Part shown: one piece after another, positions 1 to 6,019 of the stretch
Position numbering within the stretch: the stretch's first letter is position 1
Layout: every line of letters starts with the position of its first letter
The notes under the pieces: model-generated
Told to the model about the DNA's origin: nothing
The model's input: the letters and a program-made list of their open reading frames with translations, nothing else
The model's database searches: none
Origin: Aquirhabdus sp.
GTDB lineage: Bacteria; Pseudomonadota; Gammaproteobacteria; Pseudomonadales; Moraxellaceae
Length of the DNA stretch: 8,825 nucleotides
Direction: 5' to 3'
Assembly: GCA_030152425.1 (NCBI GenBank)
Contig: JASLJP010000322.1
Coordinates: 1-8,825 of the forward strand
Made by a program: the position numbers and the translations under genes

Positions 1-204
1 AACGGCAACACGCTGGAAAACTCCATCGATCAATACATCTCGATGGTGCAAGAGATGACCATTGCCGGACCATCCAAGCGTGACGCACGCTATCCGAATA
101 TGTTCCCGTCCTCCGAGATGACGCCGTTTATCCTGTTCCCGGGCACCACGCCGAGCTTCTATGTCGGCAGCGCTAAACATGGGTCGCTGACTATTCCGAA
201 ATAA
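1..204 (+). CDS. 3' end of an unrecognised protein
   Basis: Frame 1 is open from the window edge to a TAA at 202–204, giving the last 67 residues of a protein whose start lies outside the window. The tail reads NGNTLENSIDQYISMV at its beginning and ends FYVGSAKHGSLTIPK. It has no obvious membrane segment and is rich in Pro, Ser, Thr and Met. Codon use with mostly G or C at third positions matches the neighbouring genes, and a strong hairpin terminator follows 15 bases after the stop, so I treat it as a genuine gene end. I do not recognise the family and assign no function. It converges on the pirin gene. Confidence 0.75.
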   Translation, partial: NGNTLENSIDQYISMVQEMTIAGPSKRDARYPNMFPSSEMTPFILFPGTTPSFYVGSAKHGSLTIPK

Positions 205-219
205 GCTGCGCGCAACATA

Positions 220-256
220 AAGGGCGACCCGTGCATCACGTGGTCGCCCTTTTTTT
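220..256 (+). terminator. Rho-independent terminator after the first gene
   Basis: A perfect 10-bp stem, AAGGGCGACC at 220–229 with GGTCGCCCTT at 242–251, encloses a 12-base loop and runs into seven T (250–256). It ends the plus-strand gene that stops at 204. It lies between two convergent genes. Read on the minus strand it has only a short U tract, so it is a weaker terminator for the pirin gene. Confidence 0.9.
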
Positions 257-274
257 ATGGCGGGACGTCTGGGG

Positions 275-1111
275 TCAGAATGGCACGCCGTCCAGACGAC
301 CCATCTGGCCACTGTTAAAGTCGTGCTTGGCTTGTGCCAGACGCTCTGGGGTATCCATGACAAATGGCCCGGAAAACAGCAGCGCCCCTACCACAGGCGC
401 ACCGCCCAACAGCGCAAACTCGGTATGCTGATCGCGGCATGCCGTCACGGTCACCGTCTCGCCCGAGCCGTAGATTGCCAAGTTGCCGACCCCTAGGGCG
501 CGGTCTGCCAGCCCGATGATTGCCCCACTGAGCACATACGCGCCCAGTTCGATCTCGGGATTGATCTGGAGCGTGATGCTGGCACCCGGATCCAGACTGA
601 TATGGGCAAACACGGCATGGGTCAGGGTGTGCATCGGTCCGGTGATGTCGTTGACCGTCCCTGCGATCACCCGCAGCCGAGAGCCGATCTGTTTGACCTC
701 CGGGATGGCATCGTGACGGAACGAGGCATAGCGGGGTTCGGTGTGTTTCAGCTCGGGTGGCAGGCTCGTCCACAGTTGCAAGCCATGGCGTCCACCTGCC
801 GGTTGCTCGGCATGCAAGATGCCGCGCCCGGCACAGATCCACTGTGCATCCCCCGCGCCGAGTTTGTCTTTAAAACCCATGCTGTCGCGGTGCTCGACGC
901 TGCCCTCTAACAGATAGCTGATGACTTCGATGCCGGCGTGCGGATGCGGTTTATCACCGATGCCGCGTTTGCTGTGGTGGCGGTAATGATCGACAAAGAC
1001 AAAAGGCCCCAAAGACTGGCGGCTGGTAAAAGGCAGGGCGCGATACAGCAGCATATCGCCATCATCGATGACCTTTGCGGCCGGGATGATCAGTGCTAGC
1101 GAGCGTTCCAT
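275..1111 (-). CDS. Pirin family protein
   Basis: This encodes a 278-residue bicupin of the pirin family, close to the usual length. The N-terminal cupin carries the expected metal ligands: His56 and His58 in KPHPHAGIE, and His100 and Glu102 in GRGILHAEQ, matching the His-His-His-Glu iron site of pirins. Family members include quercetin 2,3-dioxygenases (YhhW type) and redox-sensing cofactors, and the substrate here cannot be read from sequence. The C-terminal cupin (about 150–278) has the typical LSGAIIGL and LLGGAPV stretches. The frame extends upstream to a GTG at 1120 and an ATG at 1117. I chose the ATG at 1111 because GGAG at 1123–1120 lies 8 bases before it but only 2 before the ATG at 1117. 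It has no clear operon partner, because 99 bases separate it from comM upstream. Confidence 0.93.
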   Translation of the reverse strand: MERSLALIIPAAKVIDDGDMLLYRALPFTSRQSLGPFVFVDHYRHHSKRGIGDKPHPHAGIEVISYLLEGSVEHRDSMGFKDKLGAGDAQWICAGRGILHAEQPAGGRHGLQLWTSLPPELKHTEPRYASFRHDAIPEVKQIGSRLRVIAGTVNDITGPMHTLTHAVFAHISLDPGASITLQINPEIELGAYVLSGAIIGLADRALGVGNLAIYGSGETVTVTACRDQHTEFALLGGAPVVGALLFSGPFVMDTPERLAQAKHDFNSGQMGRLDGVPF

Positions 1112-1119
1112 CGACATCA

Positions 1120-1123
1120 CTCC
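1120..1123 (-). promoter_or_regulatory. Ribosome binding site that sets the pirin start
   Basis: On the minus strand GGAG occupies 1123–1120, leaving an 8-base spacer to the ATG at 1111. The alternative ATG at 1117 has a spacer of only 2, and the GTG at 1120 overlaps the site. This favours the 278-residue form beginning MERSLALIIP. Confidence 0.6.
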
Positions 1124-1210
1124 AGATCTAACGCGATACGGTCTATGCAGGGTGCTGCGCTGATCATGCCAAATTCTGTGGCCATATGCAGTGCAGAATT
1201 GTCAGTGCAG

Positions 1211-2701
1211 TTAGCTGGCCTCAAAGCCGCGATAGCCCAGCGCCTCACTCAAATGCGACACCAGCACATCGGTGCTGCCCGCCAGATCGGCGATGGTGCG
1301 CGCCACGCGCAGCACGCGGTGGTAGGCGCGCGCCGACAGTGCCAGACGGGTCTGCGCGGTGTGCATAAGCTGCTGCTCAGGCTGGCCGAGCGCGATATAG
1401 CGGTCGAGCTGGGCGGGCTGTAGAGCTTGATTGGTGGTGTTTTGCCGTGCGATCTGGCGGTGGCGTGCGGCCAACACGCGCTCGCGTACGGCAGCGGAGG
1501 CTTCGCCGGCTTTGGCTTGTTGCAGATCGCTGACCGGTAGGGCGGGGACATCAATATGCAGGTCGATGCGATCCAGCAAAGGGCCGGACAGCTTGGCGCG
1601 ATAGCGCGCGATCATGTCGGGGCTGCATTTACAGCGCGTACTGCCGTCGTGAGCATAGCCGCACGGGCAGGGGTTCATGGCGGCGATGAGCTGAAACTGG
1701 GCCGGGAAGGTCACTTGCCGCGCGGCGCGTGAGATCACCACTTCGCGCGACTCGATCGGTTGGCGCAGCACTTCGAGCACCTTGCGGTCAAACTCGGGGA
1801 GTTCATCTAAAAACAGTACGCCATGATGTGCCAGCGTGATCTCGCCCGGACGCGGCTGTGAGCCACCGCCCACCAGCGCGACCGCCGAGGCGGTGTGATG
1901 CACCGGGCGAAACGGGCGTAGGCCATAGGGATGCTGGGCATTGGCGATGGAGTAGATACTGGCGACTTCCAGACTCTCGGCATCGGACAGCGGCGGCAAG
2001 ATGCTGGGCAGGCGTGAGGCGAGCAGGGTCTTGCCCGTGCCGGGTGGTCCGCTAAACAAGATCGAATGACCGCCCGCGGCCGCGATTTCGAGCGCGCGCC
2101 GTGCGCGGTGCTGACCTTTGATGTCGGCCATGTCCAATAATGGTGCAGTCGCGGGCGGTGCTGGTGGTTTGACGGTGGCAGGCAGCAATGCCGCCCCTTC
2201 AAGGTGCGCGCACAGCGCGGTCAGGTTTGCTGCGCCCCAGACCGACAGGCCATCGATACGCGCTGCCTCGCTGCTGTTGGCGGCAGGGACAAACAGTTCG
2301 TGCTCGGCCAGATGGCTGGCACGTGCCAGTGCCAGCACACCATGCACGGGACGCAGGTCGCCGTTGAGCGCTAGCTCTCCGACAAACTCGCGGCCAGCCA
2401 AGGACTGTGGGCTGATCTGTCCCGTTGCTGCCAGCACGCCGAGTGCAATCGGCAGGTCGAGACGACTCCCGTCTTTGGGCAGGTCGGCTGGGGCGAGGTT
2501 GATGGTCATCCGACGGGTCGGAAACTGAAATCCGGAATTCAGGATCGCCGAGCGCACGCGGTCTTTGCTTTCACGCACGGCCGCTTCGGGCAGGCCGACG
2601 ATGGTCAGGGCGGGCAGACCTGCACTGAGATGGGCTTCGACCTGTACCAGTGGGGCATCCAGCCCCATCACCGCACGCGTCCAGACTTGAGCGAAAGACA
2701 T
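1211..2701 (-). CDS. comM: YifB/ComM family Mg chelatase-like AAA+ ATPase
   Basis: This encodes a 496-residue protein of standard family length. Domains in order are an N-terminal Lon-protease-like ChlI domain (about 1–165, with GLPALTIVGLPEAAVRESKDR at 28–48), a AAA+ module (about 190–390) and a Mg-chelatase C-terminal domain (about 395–496). Walker A is GPPGTGKT at 218–225 and Walker B is VLFLDE at 295–300. The second half of the AAA+ module has MNPCPCG at 342–348 and LSGPLLDRIDLHIDVP at 371–386, where Arg378 is a likely arginine finger. Four cysteines (345, 347, 357, 359) look like a metal site. In naturally competent gammaproteobacteria ComM is a hexameric helicase that drives branch migration while incoming single-stranded DNA is integrated; it is cytosolic. 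The start is typical of the family (MSFAQVWTRAV), but I see no good Shine-Dalgarno sequence. It lies 82 bases downstream of ubiK on the same strand, so co-transcription is possible. Confidence 0.96.
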   Translation of the reverse strand: MSFAQVWTRAVMGLDAPLVQVEAHLSAGLPALTIVGLPEAAVRESKDRVRSAILNSGFQFPTRRMTINLAPADLPKDGSRLDLPIALGVLAATGQISPQSLAGREFVGELALNGDLRPVHGVLALARASHLAEHELFVPAANSSEAARIDGLSVWGAANLTALCAHLEGAALLPATVKPPAPPATAPLLDMADIKGQHRARRALEIAAAGGHSILFSGPPGTGKTLLASRLPSILPPLSDAESLEVASIYSIANAQHPYGLRPFRPVHHTASAVALVGGGSQPRPGEITLAHHGVLFLDELPEFDRKVLEVLRQPIESREVVISRAARQVTFPAQFQLIAAMNPCPCGYAHDGSTRCKCSPDMIARYRAKLSGPLLDRIDLHIDVPALPVSDLQQAKAGEASAAVRERVLAARHRQIARQNTTNQALQPAQLDRYIALGQPEQQLMHTAQTRLALSARAYHRVLRVARTIADLAGSTDVLVSHLSEALGYRGFEAS

Positions 2702-2783
2702 GGTGTGTTCAGCTATCTATAGAGTCGTTGTAGTCGTTGAGTGTAGCCTGAAATCGCCGTAAAACTATAGCGGGCTGGCGCGC

Positions 2784-3032
2784 TTAGATCGGTGAGGTCG
2801 GTGGCGTTGGGTTGGGGGTAAGCAGTTGCTCAAGCGCCGCGACTTGCTGTTCGAGGGCTTTGATGGCCTGACGGGCTTCGAGCAGTTGCTGGGCTTGGCG
2901 CTCTTGCTGCTCGCGGCTGGGGATGTCGAGGCGGTCGAGTGTGCCTTCTAGCCATGCGCGCAGGTTTTTTTCAAAGTCGGCTTTAGGTGCACTAATTTGT
3001 TCCGAGATTGCTTGTAGAAGTTGCTCTAACAT
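2784..3032 (-). CDS. ubiK: Ubiquinone biosynthesis accessory factor UbiK (BMFP/YqiC family)
   Basis: This encodes an 82-residue protein. Residues 1–38 form an amphipathic helical part (MLEQLLQAISEQI, then FEKNLRAWLEGTLDRLDI), and about 39–71 is a Gln/Glu/Ala/Leu-rich coiled coil (QQLLEARQAIKALEQQVAAL). A Pro/Thr-rich tail follows. This is the layout of the brucella membrane-fusogenic protein (BMFP) family, whose enterobacterial member UbiK (YqiC) binds UbiJ and the Ubi hydroxylase complex to support aerobic ubiquinone synthesis. The coiled coil is thought to trimerise. The usual VSREEFDVQ-like hinge is here IPSREQQERQ, a mild divergence. Its position beside comM and opposite glnK matches a gene order I know from other gammaproteobacteria. 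Only a weak AAGGG about 13 bases upstream could serve as ribosome binding site. Confidence 0.88.
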   Translation of the reverse strand: MLEQLLQAISEQISAPKADFEKNLRAWLEGTLDRLDIPSREQQERQAQQLLEARQAIKALEQQVAALEQLLTPNPTPPTSPI

Positions 3033-3200
3033 GGTGCTGCACTGCCCTTAAATGATGCGTATAAGAAAAAAGCCTGTTCAGCCTACAGCATGTGCGTAGA
3101 AGCTGATCATAAACAACAGATTGGGTCTGATCTATGCCCAGACTTGTGCGCCGATCCCGGCATCTTTGACCCACGCGACGTCTTGGTTTGACCACTACTG

Positions 3201-3289
3201 CGGCCAGCAGACGGCGCGAAGCCGACTCAAAAAACCGTCTAGCGGGTTAAATGCACACTTTTGGGTCGGTTTTGCTTTCAAGCTGGCCG
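3201..3289 (+). ncRNA. Candidate structured RNA element (long hairpin)
   Basis: An outer 8-bp perfect stem pairs CGGCCAGC (3201–3208) with GCTGGCCG (3282–3289). After a 7×6 internal loop, an uninterrupted 17-pair stem joins GCGAAGCCGACTCAAAA (3216–3232) to TTTTGGGTCGGTTTTGC (3259–3275). Three of the 17 pairs are G·U in plus-strand RNA (3218·3273, 3221·3270, 3227·3264). On the minus strand they would be A·C mismatches, so the fold is strand-specific. The 26-base apical loop can close AACC (3233–3236) on GGTT (3245–3248). No U tract follows, so it is not a simple terminator. It could be a small RNA, a leader element or a chance fold. I see no family match. Confidence 0.35.
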
Positions 3290-3360
3290 AGCGGTTGTAC
3301 AATGCGCCCTTGGCACTCGCGGATATCTTAGCCGAATTGCTCGGTGTGATTTACGTTTGG

Positions 3361-3376
3361 TGGCAATTTTCTTGAA
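3361..3376 (+). promoter_or_regulatory. Weak sigma-54-like element, upstream candidate for glnK
   Basis: TGGCAATTTTCTTGAA follows the spacing of the −24/−12 consensus TGGCAC-N5-TTGCA, with exactly 12 bases between the GG and TTG guanines, but A replaces C at the last base of TGGCAC and at the −12 position. It overlaps the palindrome at 3366–3379, which may be the real reason for the pattern. It would leave a leader of roughly 150 bases before glnK. Confidence 0.2.
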
Positions 3377-3441
3377 AATATTATGTAGATGATCGCCGTG
3401 TGTCTGATTTTTTACGGTAATCTCTACGGGCAATATCAGTC

Positions 3442-3457
3442 TGGTACGGTTTTTGAA
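3442..3457 (+). promoter_or_regulatory. Sigma-54-like element, proximal candidate for glnK
   Basis: TGGTACGGTTTTTGAA fits TGGYACG-N4-TTGCW in spacing and at most positions. Its fault is A instead of C in the −12 TTGC. It would start transcription near 3468, about 70 bases before glnK, a sensible leader length. glnK–amtB operons are commonly NtrC/sigma-54 controlled in gammaproteobacteria, which makes the site plausible. I found no good paired NtrC site (TGCACC-N5-GGTGCA) upstream. Confidence 0.3.
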
Positions 3458-3525
3458 TAGCAAAGTGAGTATGTGTTTTTTTAACATCAAAAGTACGTGT
3501 TCTTTCTACATCATATGTTAAGCGC

Positions 3526-3532
3526 AAAGGAG
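3526..3532 (+). promoter_or_regulatory. Strong ribosome binding site of glnK
   Basis: AAAGGAG lies 7 bases before the glnK ATG at 3540. It is the best Shine-Dalgarno sequence among the complete plus-strand genes here and predicts efficient translation. Confidence 0.8.
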
Positions 3533-3539
3533 TTTTACA

Positions 3540-3878
3540 ATGAAATTAGTGACTGCCGTTGTCAAGCCATTCAAGTTGGATGATGTCCGTGAGGCATTGT
3601 CCGATATTGGTGTGCAGGGGATCACCGTGACTGAGGTCAAAGGATTTGGTCGCCAAAAAGGTCATACCGAATTATATCGTGGCGCAGAATACGTGGTTGA
3701 TTTTTTGCCTAAAGTAAAAATCGACATCGCAATTAAGGATGAAATGGTCGAGCAGGCAGTAGAAGCGATTACTCGCGTTGCCAGCACCGGCAAGATTGGC
3801 GATGGCAAAATTTTTGTCAGCAATCTGGAACAAGTGATCCGTATCCGCACTGGTGAAACAGGTCCAGAAGCGGTTTAA
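3540..3878 (+). CDS. glnK: Nitrogen regulatory protein P-II
   Basis: This encodes 112 residues, the exact length of GlnB/GlnK proteins. PII trimers sense ATP/ADP, 2-oxoglutarate and, through uridylylation, glutamine. The PROSITE-like T-loop stretch GRQKGHTELYRGAEY ends in Tyr51, the uridylylation target of GlnD. Gln39 and Lys58 are the expected 2-oxoglutarate contacts. The B-loop TGKIGDGK at 83–90 and Arg101/Arg103 are the nucleotide-binding residues. GlnK and GlnB cannot be separated by sequence alone, and I choose GlnK because amtB follows. When nitrogen is sufficient, unmodified GlnK inserts its T-loop into AmtB pores and blocks ammonium entry. Low ammonium probably induces the operon through the sigma-54-like sites upstream, an inference only. 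Confidence 0.97.
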   Translation: MKLVTAVVKPFKLDDVREALSDIGVQGITVTEVKGFGRQKGHTELYRGAEYVVDFLPKVKIDIAIKDEMVEQAVEAITRVASTGKIGDGKIFVSNLEQVIRIRTGETGPEAV

Positions 3879-3894
3879 GCGACAAGGCCCGATC

Positions 3895-3914
3895 TGCTCG
3901 ATGACTGACGAGCA
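3895..3914 (+). other. Small hairpin after glnK
   Basis: TGCTCG (3895–3900) and CGAGCA (3909–3914) form a perfect 6-bp stem with an 8-base loop, starting 16 bases after the glnK stop. No U run follows, so it should not terminate fully. It may protect the upstream glnK message or set the glnK:amtB ratio. Confidence 0.35.
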
Positions 3915-3940
3915 ATGACGGTTCAGGAATTGGCTGTAAA

Positions 3941-3956
3941 CGCTTTGCCCAAAGCG
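3941..3956 (+). other. Second small hairpin between glnK and amtB
   Basis: CGCTTT (3941–3946), a GCCC loop and AAAGCG (3951–3956) form a tight 6-bp hairpin without a U tract. Together with the hairpin at 3895–3914 it gives the 140-base glnK–amtB gap two structured elements, possibly processing or stability signals. Confidence 0.35.
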
Positions 3957-4018
3957 ATTGCAGTGGCTATTTGAAGAAAACTTGCCATTTAAATTGATAT
4001 TGCACAGGGGACACCTTT

Positions 4019-5452
4019 ATGAAACAAGTACTGCTTGCGCTAGGCTTTGCTGGCGCGTTACTCACATCGACAGTCTCTATGGCTGACGATGCATCTGCGC
4101 CAGCATCGGCCGTGGTTGCCACGACGACTGTTTCGACAGAAGCATCGGCTCCTGCAGCAGACGCGGCGGCTGCGGCACCTGCTGCCGAAGCCGCTGCGCC
4201 TGCTGCTGCGCCAAAGATCGACCATGGCGATACTGCATGGATGCTCACATCGACCGCACTGGTTCTGATGATGACCATCCCCGGTCTGGCGCTGTTCTAC
4301 GGTGGTATGGTACGTCGCAAAAACGTACTGGGTACCATGATGCATAGCTTTGCAGCGGCTGGTGTCGTGACCATCGTTTGGGTCGTGATCGGCTACTCAC
4401 TGGCATTTGGTAACGGGGCATCCGATGCGCTGGCACCATATATTGGGGGCTTTGACCGCGTGTTGTTTAGCGGCGTCGCCATTGATCATGTCTGGACGGA
4501 TGCGGCGGGTACTGCCTACACCATCTCTGAAGGCCTGTTCATGGTGTTCCAAATGACCTTCGCCATCATCACTGCGGCACTGATGAGCGGTGCATTTGCT
4601 GAGCGTATCAAATTCTCTGCATTTGTCGTGTTCATTGCGCTGTGGAGCATTGTGGTTTACTCCCCAATCTGTCACTGGGTATGGCATGCAAAAGGCTTCC
4701 TGTTTGCTGCAGGCGCGCTGGACTTTGCCGGTGGTACTGTTGTTCATATCAACTCGGGTATCGCAGGTCTGGTTTCAGCCTATGTACTGGGTAAACGTCT
4801 GGGTCTTGGTAAAGAGCCAATGGCACCGCACAACCTGACCCTGACCGTGATCGGTGCTGGCTTGCTGTGGGTAGGTTGGTTCGGTTTCAACGCCGGTAGC
4901 TGGTTGGGTGCCGATGGCCGTGCCGCAATGGCGATGATCGTGACTCAAATTGCAGCCGCAGCAGCATCACTGAGCTGGTTGGCCGTTGAGCGTCTGGTTC
5001 GTGGCCGTGCGTCAGTACTGGGCGGTGCATCAGGTGCGGTTGCGGGTCTGGTTGCCATCACCCCAGCATCAGGTTATGTCGATGTCAGCGGTGCGCTGGT
5101 GATTGGTCTGGTTGCAGGTGCGGTCTGTTTCTGGGGTGCGACTGGCCTCAAGCGTCTGCTCAAAGCTGACGACTCGCTGGATGCGTTTGGTGTACATGGT
5201 ATCGGTGGTATCACCGGTGCGCTGTTGACCGCTGTATTCGCCACCAAACTGGTGACCGGTACCGATCCTAAGCCAGTCTTTGATCAATTGATCATTCAAG
5301 CAGAAGGCATCGTAGCGACACTGATTTACTCGGGTGTCATGACCTTTGTCCTGCTGAAAATCGTTGATGTAGTCATCGGTCTGCGTGTGACTGAAGAAGC
5401 TGAACGTGAAGGCTTGGATGTATCGCAACACGGTGAACGTATCGAAGGTTAA
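4019..5452 (+). CDS. amtB: Ammonium transporter AmtB
   Basis: This encodes a 477-residue inner-membrane ammonium channel of the Amt/Mep/Rh family. Residues 1–22 look like a cleavable signal peptide (MKQVLLALGFAGALLTSTVS, then MA-DD). Residues 23–66 form an Ala/Pro/Thr/Ser-rich low-complexity linker, and the Amt domain with about 11 membrane helices runs from about 70 to 455. The conserved Amt signature GALDFAGGTVVHINSG gives Asp235 and pore His243 (E. coli Asp160 and His168). The second pore histidine is His393 in FGVHGIGG (E. coli His318), and Trp222 corresponds to E. coli Trp148. The cytosolic tail after VVIGLRVTEEAEREG is where GlnK-binding contacts of the family end. AGGGGA at 4006–4011 is the ribosome binding site. 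It lies 140 bases after glnK on the same strand and is almost certainly co-transcribed. The periplasmic N-terminal Ala/Pro linker is longer than in E. coli AmtB. Confidence 0.97.
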   Translation: MKQVLLALGFAGALLTSTVSMADDASAPASAVVATTTVSTEASAPAADAAAAAPAAEAAAPAAAPKIDHGDTAWMLTSTALVLMMTIPGLALFYGGMVRRKNVLGTMMHSFAAAGVVTIVWVVIGYSLAFGNGASDALAPYIGGFDRVLFSGVAIDHVWTDAAGTAYTISEGLFMVFQMTFAIITAALMSGAFAERIKFSAFVVFIALWSIVVYSPICHWVWHAKGFLFAAGALDFAGGTVVHINSGIAGLVSAYVLGKRLGLGKEPMAPHNLTLTVIGAGLLWVGWFGFNAGSWLGADGRAAMAMIVTQIAAAAASLSWLAVERLVRGRASVLGGASGAVAGLVAITPASGYVDVSGALVIGLVAGAVCFWGATGLKRLLKADDSLDAFGVHGIGGITGALLTAVFATKLVTGTDPKPVFDQLIIQAEGIVATLIYSGVMTFVLLKIVDVVIGLRVTEEAEREGLDVSQHGERIEG

Positions 5453-5475
5453 TTTAACCCTCGCGATGGAATCCT

Positions 5476-5505
5476 AAAAATGAGCGCTTCGGCGCTCATT
5501 TTTTT
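5476..5505. terminator. Bidirectional terminator after amtB
   Basis: TGAGCGC (5481–5487) and GCGCTCA (5492–5498) enclose a TTCG tetraloop, flanked by five A before (5476–5480) and seven T after (5499–5505). It closes the glnK–amtB unit 23 bases after the stop. The A/T flanks also make it competent in reverse. Confidence 0.93.
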
Positions 5506-5517
5506 GGCCTGCATTTT

Positions 5518-5526
5518 TGCTAAACT
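5518..5526 (+). promoter_or_regulatory. Candidate extended −10 promoter for nrdR
   Basis: TGC followed by TAAACT (5521–5526) matches an extended −10 (TGN-TANNNT). A −35 would fall in the T tract of the amtB terminator and is not recognisable. Transcription would begin near 5533, about 28 bases before nrdR. No NrdR box is visible around it. Confidence 0.4.
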
Positions 5527-5560
5527 ACGGCCATCTTTCATCAAACAGTCATAAGCCGTT

Positions 5561-6019
5561 ATGCATTGTCCATTCTGTAATGCGCCAGATAGTAAGGTCA
5601 TCGACTCCCGCCTCGCTGCCGAAGGCCGCCAGATCCGTCGTCGCCGCGAGTGCACGACCTGCAGTGAACGCTTTACCACCTTTGAGTCGTATGATGTGGT
5701 CATGCCGCGCGTGATGAAGTCCAATGGCCGCTATGAGCCGTTTGATGAAGCCAAACTGAAGCGCTCTTTGCAGCACGCGCTGCAAAAGCGCCCGATCAGC
5801 CTCGATCAGATCGACACCACGCTGTCCGAGATCAGCCAAAAGCTGCGCAGCCTCGGTGAGCGCGAAGTCCCGTCGCGCCTGATCGGTGAGGCGGTGATGG
5901 ATGCGCTGTATGTCCTCGACCATGTGGCTTATGTCCGCTTTGCCTCGGTCTATCGCGATTTTCAGGATGTCGAAGCCTTTAAACATGCCATCGACCAGAT
6001 GGGGCATGGCGGTGAGTGA
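5561..6019 (+). CDS. nrdR: Transcriptional repressor NrdR
   Basis: This encodes 152 residues, typical of NrdR, the cytosolic zinc-ribbon/ATP-cone repressor that shuts down ribonucleotide reductase operons when dATP/ATP is high. The N-terminal ribbon has CPFC at 3–6 and CTTC at 31–34 as zinc ligands, with the basic RQIRRRRECTTCSERFTTFE stretch characteristic of the family. The ATP-cone runs from about 49 to 139 (PRVMKSNGRYEPFDEAKL onward). The start ATG is the canonical family start (MHCPFC), although no strong Shine-Dalgarno sequence is seen. Its 3' end overlaps ribD, a very common arrangement in proteobacteria that ties the two to one transcript. Its nrd targets are not in this window. Confidence 0.97.
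   Translation: MHCPFCNAPDSKVIDSRLAAEGRQIRRRRECTTCSERFTTFESYDVVMPRVMKSNGRYEPFDEAKLKRSLQHALQKRPISLDQIDTTLSEISQKLRSLGEREVPSRLIGEAVMDALYVLDHVAYVRFASVYRDFQDVEAFKHAIDQMGHGGE

Larger units (their letters stand above)
3033..3539. other. 507-base divergent intergenic region ubiK–glnK
   Basis: No convincing coding gene is present. A TTG-initiated frame of 84 codons at 3121–3375 crosses the long hairpin at 3201–3289, has no family resemblance and has no ribosome binding site, so I do not call it. The region must hold promoters for ubiK (minus) and glnK (plus). It contains the hairpin described separately, a TACAAT hexamer at 3298–3303 without a good −35 partner, and two weak sigma-54-like elements at 3361–3376 and 3442–3457. 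It also has an AT-rich palindrome, ATTTTC-TT-GAAAAT, at 3366–3379. The last 160 bases are distinctly AT-richer than the surrounding genes, as expected of a promoter region. Confidence 0.6.

Noticed and set aside
1172..1200. AATTCTG/CAGAATT inverted repeat as a comM terminator
   Set aside because: The stem is only 7 bp with a 15-base loop and there is no U tract in the minus-strand direction.
3245..3251. GTTAAAT-like integron attC core near GGGTTAAATG
   Set aside because: No partner RYYYAAC core is found within 57–141 bases, and there are no integrase or cassette genes. The surrounding genes are core genes.
3252..3268. Possible NtrC site starting TGCACA
   Set aside because: Only the left half matches the consensus. 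The right half (GGGTCG) shares just three of six bases with GGTGCA, and the site lies in the loop and 3' arm of the hairpin.
3285..3296. GGCCGAGCGGTT resembling the D-arm of a tRNA-Ser
   Set aside because: No acceptor stem, anticodon stem or GGTTCGA-type T-arm is found at the required distances, and the bases are already part of the outer hairpin stem.
3121..3375. 84-codon TTG-started open frame on the plus strand
   Set aside because: It has no ribosome binding site and no family resemblance, it uses a rare start, and it runs straight through the long hairpin at 3201–3289.
5901..6005. N-terminal extension of the ribD frame back to 5901
   Set aside because: It lies wholly inside nrdR in another frame. 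RibD homology begins only after about residue 16 of the 6006 start.
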